DNA of 64,000 nt from Candidatus Polarisedimenticolia bacterium (GCA_036001465.1 DASYUH010000007.1:1-64000), one strand, 5' to 3'; counted from the first letter of the stretch, positions 46,358 to 55,849 are shown. The notes: generated by a model from the sequence alone, not told the origin. Program-made: numbers and translations.

Positions 46358-47244
46358 TCCTTCTCCAGGTCGCGGTGCGAGGCCTTCACCTCGTAGCCGC
46401 TGCCGCGCAGGGACGCGCTGACGGCCTCCGCCATGACGACCGACCTGTGCCGGCCTCCGGTGCAGCCGATCGCCACGGTGAGATAGCTCTTCCCCTCCCG
46501 CATGTACTGGGGGATGAGAAAGACCATCAGCTCCACGATGCGCCGGTGGAACTCGTGGTAGACGGGCATCGCCTCCAGATACCCGCGCACGTCGGGATCG
46601 AGCCCGCTCTTGCCCCTCAGGCCGTCCACGAAGAACGGGTTGGGGAGGAAGCGGGTGTCGAACAGGAGGTCGGCCTCGGCCGGCACGCCGTGCTTGTAGC
46701 CGAAGGAGACGATGGAGATGCCGATGGCCTGCGACCCCGCCTGGGGCGCGAAATGGTCCTGGATGTACCGCCTGAGCTCGTGGACGTTGAAGCGACTGCT
46801 GTCGATGATCAGGTCGGCCCGCTCCCGCAGCGGCGCCAGGGCCTGGCGCTCGCGGCGGATGCCTTCCTCGAGCCCGCCGCCCGCCGCCAGGGGGTGCGGG
46901 CGGCGGGTCTCCGAGAAGCGGCGGATGAGCGCGTCGTCATCGGCCTCGAAGAAGAGCAGGCGGACGCGTCGCCCGCGGGTCCGGCGCAGGTCGTCGAAGA
47001 TGGCCGGGAACTCCTTCAGAAAGGTGCCTTCGCGGACGTCCACCACGAGCGCGACGCGGCTGACATCGGGGCGGCCCGCGCACAGGTCGGCGAACACGGG
47101 AATGAGCGCCACGGGCAGGTTGTCGACGCAGAAGTGCCCCATGTCCTCGAAGGCCCGGATCGCGAGCGTCTTGCCCGATCCGGAGAGGCCGGTGATGACG
47201 ACGATGTCCAGCACCCGGTCGGGGCCTGCTTCGCGGGCCGTCAC
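46354..47244 (-). CDS. rapZ: RapZ/YvcJ family P-loop nucleotide-binding protein
   Basis: 296 residues from GTG 47244, which overlaps the hprK stop (GTGA). P-loop GLSGSGKT at ~19-26, then FVDN-type CVDNLPVALIP and, at the C-terminus, SFGYKHGVPAEADLLFDTRF and AIGCTGGRHRSV. In E. coli RapZ directs sRNA decay according to cell-wall precursor levels. Here only the family can be stated. A conserved neighbour of hprK and EIIA. Confidence 0.95.
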   Translation of the reverse strand: MTAREAGPDRVLDIVVITGLSGSGKTLAIRAFEDMGHFCVDNLPVALIPVFADLCAGRPDVSRVALVVDVREGTFLKEFPAIFDDLRRTRGRRVRLLFFEADDDALIRRFSETRRPHPLAAGGGLEEGIRRERQALAPLRERADLIIDSSRFNVHELRRYIQDHFAPQAGSQAIGISIVSFGYKHGVPAEADLLFDTRFLPNPFFVDGLRGKSGLDPDVRGYLEAMPVYHEFHRRIVELMVFLIPQYMREGKSYLTVAIGCTGGRHRSVVMAEAVSASLRGSGYEVKASHRDLEKE

Positions 47245-48194
47245 CCCTTCCTCCCCAGCGCGTCCGAGATGCGGCCCGCGAGCTCCCGGGCGGCGTGGTA
47301 GCCCCGGCGCTTCAAGAGATGGTGCCGGGCCGCCACCTCGAGGAGAATCGACAGGTTCCGTCCCGGACCGACCGGCATTTCGATGAAGGGAAGCTCGACG
47401 CCGTGGATGGAGTACATCGTCTCGTCCAGGCCCAGGCGATCGTACTCCTTGTCCTCCTGCCAGGCGTCCAGCTTGACGACCAGGTCGAGGTCCTTGCGCT
47501 CGCGCACCGCCGCCACGCCGTAGAGATCCTTGATGTTGATGATCCCCAGGCCGCGGAGCTCCATGTGGTATCGGCTCACCTCGGGCCCCGTCCCGTTGAG
47601 CAGGGAGCCGACGCGCCGGATGGTCACGGTGTCGTCGGACACGAGCCGGTGCCCCCGCAGGATCAGCTCGAGCGCCGATTCGCTCTTGCCGACCCCGCTC
47701 TCCCCGAGAATGAGGACACCGACCCCGTAAATGTCGATGAGCGTGCCGTGCAGCGTGATGGTCGGGGCGAGCCGGTCCTCGAGGTGGCGGCCCAGGACCT
47801 CGATGGAGCGCTCGGTCGGACGGGACGTGAGCAGGAGCGGCAGGCTGTGCCGCTCGCAGGCATCCAGGAGATCGCTGTGCGGCGGGTGACCCTGGGTCAC
47901 GAGCAGGCAGGCGATCGGAGCGGCGCCGAGCCGGTCCACGAGGGCGCGCCGGGGATCGTGAGGGAGCTGCGCCAGATAGGCGACTTCGCTCTTCCCGAGG
48001 ACCTGCACCGTTCCGGCCTGCAGGGTTTCGGGATGTCCGGCGAGGGCCAGCCCCGGGCGCTCCGGGACCGCAACCGTGATCTCCCTCTTGAGTCCCGCCT
48101 TGCCGCCGGCCAGTCGCAGCGCGAGATCCGGCAGCGGCTCGGCAAGCAAATCGCCGACTGGCAGGCTGGGACGGGGCGCTTCGCGCTGGCTCAT
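47241..48194 (-). CDS. hprK: HPr kinase/phosphorylase
   Basis: Phosphorylates and dephosphorylates HPr on Ser46. The 317 residues from ATG 48194 have the catalytic His at 149 (TLHGTLIDIYG), P-loop GESGVGKS (164-171) and the signature RGLGIINIKDLYGVAAVR. First gene of the operon behind a near-consensus promoter. Confidence 0.96.
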   Translation of the reverse strand: MSQREAPRPSLPVGDLLAEPLPDLALRLAGGKAGLKREITVAVPERPGLALAGHPETLQAGTVQVLGKSEVAYLAQLPHDPRRALVDRLGAAPIACLLVTQGHPPHSDLLDACERHSLPLLLTSRPTERSIEVLGRHLEDRLAPTITLHGTLIDIYGVGVLILGESGVGKSESALELILRGHRLVSDDTVTIRRVGSLLNGTGPEVSRYHMELRGLGIINIKDLYGVAAVRERKDLDLVVKLDAWQEDKEYDRLGLDETMYSIHGVELPFIEMPVGPGRNLSILLEVAARHHLLKRRGYHAARELAGRISDALGRKG

Positions 48195-48258
48195 CCGGGT
48201 CCTCCGCGCCCCGCAAAGGCGCCCGGGGGCGCTCGCGACAAAGCCGCAAATCACGGCC

Positions 48259-48287
48259 ATTCTAGGAGATGGGTGCTGCCCTGTCAA
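48259..48287 (-). promoter_or_regulatory. hprK operon promoter
   Basis: Perfect TTGACA (48282-48287) and TAGAAT (48259-48264) with a 17-base spacer, about 65 bases before the hprK start. Confidence 0.75.
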
Positions 48288-48366
48288 GAAAACCGCCGCC
48301 GCCCGGAGGCGCCACCGGCCATCCGGACCGGATATTCGAAGTGCGGCCCTCAGGGGTTTTCCTTCA

Positions 48367-48395
48367 TTGACCGGGGCAGCAGGGGATGGTATCTT
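48367..48395 (+). promoter_or_regulatory. Promoter of the type II GAPDH-like gene
   Basis: TTGACC (48367-48372) and TATCTT (48390-48395) with a 17-base spacer, 23 bases before the ATG. Confidence 0.6.
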
Positions 48396-48418
48396 TCAAC
48401 CCTGGACAGGAGATCGGA

Positions 48419-49492
48419 ATGGCTTCGAAAAAGGTCGTCCACATCATCGGCACCGGGACCATCGGCGAACCCCTGATCGGACTGTTCTCCGATCGCAAGG
48501 AGCTCCTGGGCTTCGACGAGGTCACGTTTCACAAGCGAACGCCCCTGCTCACGGACCGATCCAAGGTCGTGAACCTGATGAAGAGGGGGGCGCGTCTGGC
48601 GTGCGACGATTCGTCCCGGCGGGGCTTCCGGGACATCGGCATCGAGCCGTCCTACGAGCATCATGAAGCGCTCCGGCAGGCGACGGTGGTGATCGACTGC
48701 ACGCCATCGGACGTCGGGCTGCAGAACAAGAAGGAAATCTACGAGAAGTACGCCGACAACACGCTGGGCTTCATCGCCCAGGGCTCGGAGTTCGGCTTCG
48801 GAAAGATGTATGCCCGGGGGATCAACGACGGCACACTCCGGCACGGCGTGGATCAGTTCATCCAGGTCGTGTCGTGCAACACGCACAACCTGTCGGTCCT
48901 CATCGATCTCATCGGCCTGCGCGAGGGAGGACCCGGGAACTTTGTCGAGGGGCGGTTCACCTGCCTCCGGCGCGCGAACGACATCAGCCAGGACACCTCC
49001 TTCGTGCCGTCGCCCCAGGTCAATCGCCACAAGGACGAGCGCTTCGGGACCCACCATGCCCGGGACGCGTGGCACCTTTTCAACACGCTGGGCTACGACC
49101 TCAATCTGTTCTCCTCGGCCCTGAAGGTCAACAGCCAGTACATGCATGCGATCCACTTCAACATCCGGCTGCGCAAGCCCACCTCCGTCGAGGCGATCCT
49201 GGCGCGGCTGAAACAGGATGATCGCATGGCGCTGACCTACAAGCAGTCGGCCAATTCCGTCTTCTCCTTCGGTCGGGACTACGGACACTACGGCCGCATC
49301 CTGAACCAGGGGGTGCTCGTGGTGCCGACCCTCACCGTCCACAAGGGAACCGAGGTGGTCGGCTTCTGCTTCACGCCGCAGGACGGCAACGCGCTGATCA
49401 GCAGCGTGGCCGCCGCCACGTGGTTCCTGTACCCGGAGTCCTACGAGTCGAAGCTGAACTGCCTGAACGACTCGATCTTCGACGAGGTTTGA
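48419..49492 (+). CDS. Archaeal-type (type II) glyceraldehyde-3-phosphate dehydrogenase-like protein
   Basis: 357 residues from ATG 48419 with AGGAGA upstream. The N-terminal Rossmann motif is VVHIIGTGTIGEPL. Cys153 lies in VVSCNTHNLSVL, matching the SCNTT catalytic site of type II GAPDH. RRANDISQD and HHARDAWHLFNT fit the catalytic domain. The sequence is longer and clearly different from standard bacterial GapA. It may be a GAPDH or a related semialdehyde dehydrogenase; the substrate is uncertain. Confidence 0.78.
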   Translation: MASKKVVHIIGTGTIGEPLIGLFSDRKELLGFDEVTFHKRTPLLTDRSKVVNLMKRGARLACDDSSRRGFRDIGIEPSYEHHEALRQATVVIDCTPSDVGLQNKKEIYEKYADNTLGFIAQGSEFGFGKMYARGINDGTLRHGVDQFIQVVSCNTHNLSVLIDLIGLREGGPGNFVEGRFTCLRRANDISQDTSFVPSPQVNRHKDERFGTHHARDAWHLFNTLGYDLNLFSSALKVNSQYMHAIHFNIRLRKPTSVEAILARLKQDDRMALTYKQSANSVFSFGRDYGHYGRILNQGVLVVPTLTVHKGTEVVGFCFTPQDGNALISSVAAATWFLYPESYESKLNCLNDSIFDEV

Positions 49493-49494
49493 AG

Positions 49495-49512
49495 GGCCCG
49501 CGCCCGCGGGCC
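49495..49512. terminator. GC palindrome between convergent genes
   Basis: GGCCCGCG and CGCGGGCC are separated by two bases, three bases past the GAPDH-like stop. It could end transcription from both sides. No T-run. Confidence 0.45.
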
Positions 49513-49526
49513 TCTGAGACGGGGTC

Positions 49527-50768
49527 CTACTTCTCGAACTTCTTCAGGACCAGGGCGGCGTTCGTGCCGCCAAACCCGAACGAATTGTTGAGCCCGAAGC
49601 GCACCGTCATCCGGCGCGATTCGTTCGGGACGTAATCCAGGTCGCATTCCGGGTCGGGGGTCGTGTAATTGATCGTGGGAGGCACGTGATCGCGCTCGAC
49701 CACCAGGGCCAGGATCGCCGTCTCCAGGCCCCCGGCACCTCCGAGAAGATGGCCGGTCATCGACTTGGTGCTGCTCACCGCGACCTTGCGGGCGCGCTCG
49801 CCAAATACGGTCCGGATGGCCCGCGTCTCCACCGCGTCCCCCTGGGGCGTCGAGGTGCCGTGCGCGTTGACGTAATCGATGGCCGAGGCATCGATCCCGG
49901 CGTCCCGGATGGCGCGCTGCATGACGCGCACCGGGCCGTCGCCGTCCTCCGACGGCGCCGAGACGTGGAACGCGTCCCCCGACGTGCCGTAGCCCGCGAC
50001 CTCGGCGTACACCTTCGCGCCGCGCCGGACGGCATGGCCGAGCTCCTCGAGGATGACCACGCCGGCCCCCTCGCTGATCACGAATCCGTCGCGCTCCCGG
50101 TCGAAGGGGCGCGACGCGCCTTTCGGATCCTCGTTGCGCGTGGACAGGGCGCGCATGGCGGAAAACCCTCCCACGCACAGGGGTGCGATCACCCCCTCGC
50201 ACCCGCCGGCGATCATCACGTCGGCGTCCCCGCGCTTGATGATCTCGAAGGCGTCTCCGATGGCGTGCGTCCCCGTGGCGCATGCCGTGCAGGCGGCCTG
50301 GTTCGGACCCTTCGCCCCGTAGCGGATGGAGACCTGCCCCGAGGCCATATTGACGATGAGACCGACGATGAAGAAAGGGGAGATCCGCCGCGGCCCTTCG
50401 CGAAGCAGGATGGCATGCTGCCGCTCGATCGAGGGGAGCCCGCCGATCCCCGAACCGATGAACACGCCCACCCGTTCGGCCTCCGAAGGCGACACCTGGA
50501 ATGCCGCGTCGCGCATGGCGATCTCCGACGCGGCCATGGCGTAGTGGATGAACAGGTCCATCTTCTTGACGTCTTTCTTGGGGACCCAGTCCTCCGGGTT
50601 GAACCCCTTCACCTCTCCGGCGATGCGGCAGGCGTACTCGGAGGCGTCGAAACGGGTGATCGGTCCGATCCCGGAGCGCCCCTGGATCAGCCCCTCCCAG
50701 TTCTCCTGGTTGCCGATCCCGAGCGGCGAGACCATGCCGACCCCGGATATGACGACGCGACGTTCCAT
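49527..50768 (-). CDS. fabF: Beta-ketoacyl-ACP synthase II
   Basis: Elongating condensing enzyme. The 413 residues have the active-site Cys in AACTACATGTHAIGD, His in NAHGTSTPQGD and His in KSMTGHLLGGAGG. C-terminal NSFGFGGTNAALVLK. Last gene of the fatty-acid operon. Confidence 0.97.
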   Translation of the reverse strand: MERRVVISGVGMVSPLGIGNQENWEGLIQGRSGIGPITRFDASEYACRIAGEVKGFNPEDWVPKKDVKKMDLFIHYAMAASEIAMRDAAFQVSPSEAERVGVFIGSGIGGLPSIERQHAILLREGPRRISPFFIVGLIVNMASGQVSIRYGAKGPNQAACTACATGTHAIGDAFEIIKRGDADVMIAGGCEGVIAPLCVGGFSAMRALSTRNEDPKGASRPFDRERDGFVISEGAGVVILEELGHAVRRGAKVYAEVAGYGTSGDAFHVSAPSEDGDGPVRVMQRAIRDAGIDASAIDYVNAHGTSTPQGDAVETRAIRTVFGERARKVAVSSTKSMTGHLLGGAGGLETAILALVVERDHVPPTINYTTPDPECDLDYVPNESRRMTVRFGLNNSFGFGGTNAALVLKKFEK

Positions 50769-50794
50769 GCCCGCTCCGTCCCGGCCGTGCGCGA

Positions 50795-51031
50795 TCAGGC
50801 GTGGGTCTGGATGTACTTGACGGCGTCGCCGACCGTGTGGATCTTTTCGGCGTCCTCGTCGCTGATCTCGATCTTGAATGCTTCCTCCAGGGCCATCACC
50901 AGCTCGACGGTGTCGAGGGAGTCGGCGCCCAGGTCGTTGACGAAGGAGGCGTCTGCGGTGACCTCCTCCGGATCGACCCCAAGCTGCTCGACAATGATGG
51001 CCTTGACCTTGTCATCGATGCTCTGCGCCAT
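50795..51031 (-). CDS. acpP: Acyl carrier protein
   Basis: 78 acidic residues. Ser38 in [17 protein letters not shown] carries the phosphopantetheine. It sits between fabG and fabF, with about 107 bases to fabG. Confidence 0.97.
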   Translation of the reverse strand: MAQSIDDKVKAIIVEQLGVDPEEVTADASFVNDLGADSLDTVELVMALEEAFKIEISDEDAEKIHTVGDAVKYIQTHA

Positions 51032-51138
51032 TCTGCTGTCCTCCCCGGGTGCCTGTCCCGGCTCTCCGACGTTCGGAACAGCCGCCGGCGCCCTTCCAAG
51101 CGCCCCGCCGCGGCCGCCTGATTATTGTTCGCGCACCC

Positions 51139-51888
51139 TCACATGTAAAGACCGCCGCTGATGTTCAGGACCTCCCCGGTGACGTAGGCGGCTCCGGGGC
51201 CCACGAGAAACGCCACCCCGGCCGCCACGTCCTCGGGGGTTCCCAGCCGCCCGAGGGGTATGAGGCCGGACATCTTATCGCGCGCCTCCGGTGAAAGCGC
51301 GCGTGTCATGTCCGTGTCGATGAAGCCGGGCGCCACCGCGTTGACCGTGATGGACCGCGACGCGACCTCGCGGGCCAGGGACTTCGTGAATCCGACCAGC
51401 CCGGCCTTGGCCGCGCAATAGTTCGCCTGCCCCGGGTTCCCCATCAAGGCCACCACCGAGCTGATGTTGACGATCCGTCCGTACCGCGCCCGGACCATGA
51501 CCGGCAGGACGGTCCGCGTCATCTCGAAGGCCCCCGTCAGGTTCACCGCGAGCACCCGGTCCCATTCGTCGCGCTTCATGCGCAGCAGGAGCCCGTCGCC
51601 CGTCACGCCGGCGTTGTTCACCAGGTGATCGAGCCGGCCGAATTCCTTCAGGGCCCGCTCCGTCCCCGCCGCAATCGATTCGGCCGCCGCCAGATCGATC
51701 GGCAGAGGGCGGGCCCGCACCCCCCGCCCCTCGCACTCGCGGGCGACCGACTCGAGGTCCTCCATGCGGCGCGCCGCGAGCACCATGTCGGATCCGCGGT
51801 CCGCCAGGGCGAGCGCGATGGCGCGGCCGATCCCGCGCGAGGCGCCGGTCACCAGGCTCACCCGTCCCGAAAGCTCCTTCGAGCTCAT
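51139..51888 (-). CDS. fabG: 3-oxoacyl-ACP reductase
   Basis: NADPH-dependent SDR enzyme, 249 residues. Cofactor motif VTGASRGIGRAIA, NNAGVTGD, the catalytic Ser in INISSVVALMGNPGQ and YxxxK in NYCAAKAGLVGFTKS. Ends TGEVLNISGGLYM. Overlaps fabD by four bases. Confidence 0.97.
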   Translation of the reverse strand: MSSKELSGRVSLVTGASRGIGRAIALALADRGSDMVLAARRMEDLESVARECEGRGVRARPLPIDLAAAESIAAGTERALKEFGRLDHLVNNAGVTGDGLLLRMKRDEWDRVLAVNLTGAFEMTRTVLPVMVRARYGRIVNISSVVALMGNPGQANYCAAKAGLVGFTKSLAREVASRSITVNAVAPGFIDTDMTRALSPEARDKMSGLIPLGRLGTPEDVAAGVAFLVGPGAAYVTGEVLNISGGLYM

Positions 51889-52868
51889 GCCGTATCCCCG
51901 CCCCCCCAGCCGAGCGCCTGGCGCGCGTTCGCCAGGGATGCCGGATCGTCCACGTTCAGGAGGGGCATCCCCGGGACGATCCGCTTCGCCAGGCCGGAGA
52001 GAACGCGCCCCGGTCCGATCTCCAGGAGGCCTTCGACCCCCATCTCCTTCATGTGGATCACGCTCTCGACCCAGCGCACCGGCCGGGTCACCTGCTCGAT
52101 CAAGGCCCGCCGAAGGGCCTCCGCGTTCCTCTCCGGCCGTCCAGTGACGTTGAGCACGACGGGAACGCGGGCGTCCCGGATGCGCAGCGCCTCCAGATCC
52201 TTCGCCAGCCTCTCCTGCGCCGGCGCCATGAGGTCGCAGTGAAAGGGAGCGCTCACCGGCAGGAGAACGGTTCTCTTGGCGCCGCGCCCCTTGGCGAGGG
52301 CCGCGAGCCGGTTGACGGCCGCGGCGGTCCCCGCCACGACGGTCTGGTCCGGAGCGTTGAGGTTCGCGGGGGCGAGGACCTCACCCTCGGCGGCCTCCGC
52401 GCAGAGCGCCTCCACGTCCTGAAGGGCCATCCCGAGGACGGCCGCCATGGCCCCCTGTCCCACCGGTACCGCGTCCTGCATGTACTCGCCGCGCCGCTTC
52501 ACGGTCCGGACGGCGTCTTCGAGCTCCAGAGCGCCCGCCGCGACCAGCGCCGAGTACTCGCCGAGAGAATGGCCGGCGGCGCAGACGATGCCCTGGCGCC
52601 ATTCCGAAGGCCCCTGCGCGACAAGCGCCTCGAAGCAGGCGATGCTGGTCGCCAGGATCGCCGGCTGCGTCACCGCGGTCAATCGCAGGGTCTCTTCCGG
52701 CCCTTCGAAGCAGGCGCGCCCGAGAGCAAAGCCCGCCGCCCGATCGGCCCGCTCGAAAATCGCGCGGGCCTTGGAATCCGCGTCGAACAGGGACCGGCCC
52801 ATCCCGACGGCCTGAGAACCCTGCCCGGGAAAGATCAGTCCGACGCGGCGCGGGTTCAAAAGCCCCAC
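51885..52868 (-). CDS. fabD: Malonyl-CoA:ACP transacylase
   Basis: Loads malonyl onto ACP. The 327 residues have FPGQGSQAVGMG, the nucleophile in GHSLGEYSALVAAG and the catalytic His in SAPFHCDLM. The GTG start lies 13 bases inside the fabH end. Confidence 0.96.
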   Translation of the reverse strand: MGLLNPRRVGLIFPGQGSQAVGMGRSLFDADSKARAIFERADRAAGFALGRACFEGPEETLRLTAVTQPAILATSIACFEALVAQGPSEWRQGIVCAAGHSLGEYSALVAAGALELEDAVRTVKRRGEYMQDAVPVGQGAMAAVLGMALQDVEALCAEAAEGEVLAPANLNAPDQTVVAGTAAAVNRLAALAKGRGAKRTVLLPVSAPFHCDLMAPAQERLAKDLEALRIRDARVPVVLNVTGRPERNAEALRRALIEQVTRPVRWVESVIHMKEMGVEGLLEIGPGRVLSGLAKRIVPGMPLLNVDDPASLANARQALGWGGGDTA

Positions 52869-53851
52869 TTGCAGACGGCCGCGCCCCAGGTCAGGCCGGT
52901 GCCGAAGGCGGCGAACAGGAGATTGTCCCCCTGGTGCACCAGGCCCCGCCGCACCGCCTCGTCGAGCGCCACCGGAATCGACGCGGCCGAGGTGTTCCCG
53001 ACCCGCTCGATGTTGACGTAGACCTGGTCCTCGCGCAATCCGAGACGCGTCCCGACGGCGTCGATGATCCGGCGGTTGGCCTGGTGCGGGATGAACAGGT
53101 TCACGTCGGCGGGGCTCAGGCCCGACTTCTTCAGGACGGCGCGCGAGGTCTCCTCCATCGAGCGGACCGCCATCTTGAAGGTCTCGTTGCCCTTCATGCG
53201 GATGAAGTGACGCCTCTCGGCGACGGTGCGCTCGGAGGCCGGCTCCCGCGTGCCTCCCGCCGGAACGTAAATGAAATCGGCCATGCTGCCGTCCGCGTGC
53301 ATTTCCGAGGCGAGCACGCCGTACGGGGCCTCCCCGGGCGTCAGCAGCACCGCCCCGGCGCCGTCGCCGAAGAGGACGCAGGTGGTGCGGTCGCGAAAAT
53401 CCGTGAACTTGGACAGGAGCTCTGCCCCGATGACCAGGACCGCCCGGTAGTCTCCCGAGGCGACGAAGCGCTTGGCGACGGCCAGCGCATAGATGAACCC
53501 GGAGCAGCCGGCCGCCAGATCGAACGCGGCCGCCCCCGTGGCGCCGAGGTTGTGCTGCACGATGCAGGCGGTCGCCGGGATCGGCATGTCCGGCGTGACC
53601 GTGGCGCAGACGATCAGGTCCACGTCGGAGGCGGGCACGCCGGCCGACTCCAGCGCCTGTTCGGCCGCCCGCGTCGCAAACTGGGACATGTACTCGTTCT
53701 CGCGGGCGACGCGCCGTTCGCGGATGCCGGTTCGCGAGGTGATCCAGTCGTCGGACGTGTCCACCATCCTCTCGAGATCGAGGTTGGTCAGGATCTTGTC
53801 CGGGAGCGACGACCCGGTCCCCCGGATGACGGCGCGCTTCTCACCCGGCAT
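52856..53851 (-). CDS. fabH: Beta-ketoacyl-ACP synthase III
   Basis: First condensation of fatty-acid synthesis. The 331 residues from ATG 53851 have DDWITSRTGIRERR, the active Cys in LAAGCSGFIYALAVA, His in IPHQANRRIIDAV and Asn in RVGNTSAASIPVAL. It overlaps plsX by 11 bases. Confidence 0.97.
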   Translation of the reverse strand: MPGEKRAVIRGTGSSLPDKILTNLDLERMVDTSDDWITSRTGIRERRVARENEYMSQFATRAAEQALESAGVPASDVDLIVCATVTPDMPIPATACIVQHNLGATGAAAFDLAAGCSGFIYALAVAKRFVASGDYRAVLVIGAELLSKFTDFRDRTTCVLFGDGAGAVLLTPGEAPYGVLASEMHADGSMADFIYVPAGGTREPASERTVAERRHFIRMKGNETFKMAVRSMEETSRAVLKKSGLSPADVNLFIPHQANRRIIDAVGTRLGLREDQVYVNIERVGNTSAASIPVALDEAVRRGLVHQGDNLLFAAFGTGLTWGAAVCKWGF

Positions 53852-54911
53852 CTTCGGTTCCCTCCGCGACGGCGCGGGCGCCGGCCGGCACCGGCGAGCG
53901 GGGCTCGCGGGCCGCCGCGATCCGGACGATTTCTTCATGGATCCGATCGTTCACCTGATTGCGTACGAAGTCGAGCGTGACCCGCACGGCGTTCTTGATG
54001 GCGCGCACCGAGGAGCCGCCGTGGCAGATGATCGCCGCTCCACGCACGCCCAGGAGCGGCACGCCGCCGTATTCGGCATAATCGATCTTCTTGCGGAAGT
54101 TGCGGAACGCCGGCCGGGCCAGCACGTAACCCATCTTCGCCAGGAGGGACTTCGAGATCTCCTCCTTCATGAAATGCAGGATGGCCTCGGCGGCGCTCTC
54201 CACCGCCTTGAGCGACACGTTGCCGATGAACCCGTCGCACACGATGACGTCGGTCTTGCCGTTGAAGATGTCGCGTCCCTCGACGTTGCCGATGAAATTC
54301 AGGGGAGTCTCCCTGAGGATCCGGAACGCCTCGCGCGTCACCTCGTTCCCCTTGCTGTCCTCCTCCCCGATGCTCATCAGCCCCACCCGGGGATTCTGCA
54401 CCCCCAGCACCTCACGGGAATAGAGGTGCCCCATGATGGCGAATTGAACCAGGTGCTCCGGCCGGCAGTCGATGTTGGCCCCGATGTCCAGCCAGACGGA
54501 GGGGCCCTTCAGGTTCGGAACCACGGCGCACAGCGCCGGCCGTTCGACGCCTTCCAGGACGCCGCAGATCATCTTGACCGTGGTCATGACGGCGCCGGTA
54601 TTGCCCGCGCTGACCACCCCTGCGGCCTGCCCGTCCCGTACCAGGGTCGCCGCCACGCGGATGGACGAGTCCTTCTTGCGGCGGAAGGCCGTCACCGGAG
54701 ACTCGTCCATGGCGACCGCTTCGCTGGCGTGGACGATCTCGATCGGGAGCCTGGAGGCGCGGTGCTTGGCGAGCTCGGGCTCGATGGCGTCGCGCCGTCC
54801 GACGAGGATCAGGTGAGCGCCGTATTCCCGGGCCGCCAGGACCGCGCCGGCAACCGGGTGGGCGGGGGCGAAATCCCCTCCCATCGCGTCGATGGCGATT
54901 CGAATCTCCAC
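53841..54911 (-). CDS. plsX: Phosphate acyltransferase PlsX
   Basis: Makes acyl-phosphate from acyl-ACP for phospholipid synthesis. The 356 residues begin IAIDAMGGDFAPAHPV and contain VSAGNTGAVMTT, ALCAVVPN and VCDGFIGNVSLKAVES. The GTG start matches the conserved N-terminus. Confidence 0.96.
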   Translation of the reverse strand: MEIRIAIDAMGGDFAPAHPVAGAVLAAREYGAHLILVGRRDAIEPELAKHRASRLPIEIVHASEAVAMDESPVTAFRRKKDSSIRVAATLVRDGQAAGVVSAGNTGAVMTTVKMICGVLEGVERPALCAVVPNLKGPSVWLDIGANIDCRPEHLVQFAIMGHLYSREVLGVQNPRVGLMSIGEEDSKGNEVTREAFRILRETPLNFIGNVEGRDIFNGKTDVIVCDGFIGNVSLKAVESAAEAILHFMKEEISKSLLAKMGYVLARPAFRNFRKKIDYAEYGGVPLLGVRGAAIICHGGSSVRAIKNAVRVTLDFVRNQVNDRIHEEIVRIAAAREPRSPVPAGARAVAEGTEDAG

Positions 54912-55028
54912 TCGAGGACCCTTCCCGGAAGCGCACGCCTTATCGGATGAGGCCCCACGCAGCGTGCAGCGCGGGACGCCGGTCGTCGTGCGGGCCGGCG
55001 AGGCCGGAACGGGCGGCTGTTCCCTGCC

Positions 55029-55211
55029 TCAGGCCTCGCCGACCTCGATGACTTCCCTCCCCTTGTAATGGCCGCAGTGCGGACAGACCCTGTGAGGCAA
55101 CTTGGCCTCGTGACAGTGCGGGCACTCCGAAAGGATGGGGCGGGTCAGTGCGTCGTGGGCTCGCCTCTTGTCGCGGCGCGCGCGCGAATGACGTCGTTTG
55201 GGATTCGGCAT
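55029..55211 (-). CDS. rpmF: Ribosomal protein bL32
   Basis: 60 basic residues (MPNPKRRHSRARRDKRRAHD) with a zinc ribbon CPHCHEAKLPHRVCPHC. Classic order yceD-rpmF-plsX. Confidence 0.97.
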   Translation of the reverse strand: MPNPKRRHSRARRDKRRAHDALTRPILSECPHCHEAKLPHRVCPHCGHYKGREVIEVGEA

Positions 55212-55229
55212 CGTCTGGTCCTTGTGGCT

Positions 55230-55745
55230 CTAGAGGAGGCTCTTGAGGATCCAGAGGCGAGGATCCTCGGTCCTCTCCTCCGCGCAGGTGCAGTCGCCCG
55301 CGTTCAGGTTGGTGCCGCACTTCGGGCACAGGCCCCGGCAGTCCGGACGGCACAGGGGCTTGAGCGGCAGGCCGAGGTACACCTGCTCCGACAGCAGCGA
55401 CTTGAGATCGATGCGCGTGCCATCCATGTGGACTCGGGTCACCATCTCATCGTCGAGCCGTCTCTCGTCTCCCGGCGGCGTCTCGGGGCCGGTCGTGTAG
55501 ACCAGTTCGAACGGCAGGTCCAGGGGCAGGGAATACTCCTCCAGGCACCGGCTGCAGGCCAGGGTGGCGCGCGTCTCGATCCGGCCCGCGAACGAGACGC
55601 CGTCCACGTCCTTCAGCAGCTCGCCGTTCAGGTGCACGGTATCGATCCAGATCGACTCCTCGCCGCTCAGCGGAAGGCGAAAACCGTCGATCGAGCGACT
55701 GACAACCAGCCCCTCGGGTCCTATCTCCTTTGTTTCTATGAACAT
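55230..55745 (-). CDS. YceD family protein (DUF177)
   Basis: 171 residues. Contains CSRCLEEYSLPLDLPFE and a C-terminal cysteine cluster CRPDCRGLCPKCGTNLNAGDC with a further C. YceD is required for 23S rRNA/ribosome assembly in some species and is a constant partner of rpmF. First gene of the fatty-acid operon. Confidence 0.93.
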   Translation of the reverse strand: MFIETKEIGPEGLVVSRSIDGFRLPLSGEESIWIDTVHLNGELLKDVDGVSFAGRIETRATLACSRCLEEYSLPLDLPFELVYTTGPETPPGDERRLDDEMVTRVHMDGTRIDLKSLLSEQVYLGLPLKPLCRPDCRGLCPKCGTNLNAGDCTCAEERTEDPRLWILKSLL

Positions 55746-55771
55746 GAGGCTTCGATCCAGACGAACGGCGC

Positions 55772-55799
55772 ATTATAGCACGAGGGGGTCTGGTGTCAA
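55772..55799 (-). promoter_or_regulatory. yceD-rpmF-fab operon promoter
   Basis: Perfect TTGACA (55794-55799) and perfect TATAAT (55772-55777) with a 16-base spacer, 26 bases before the yceD ATG. The best promoter match in the window. Confidence 0.85.
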
Positions 55800-55849
55800 C
55801 GAGGCGGCTGGCGGGGCTTTCCGACCAGGTACCGGCCCGACACCGGCTC

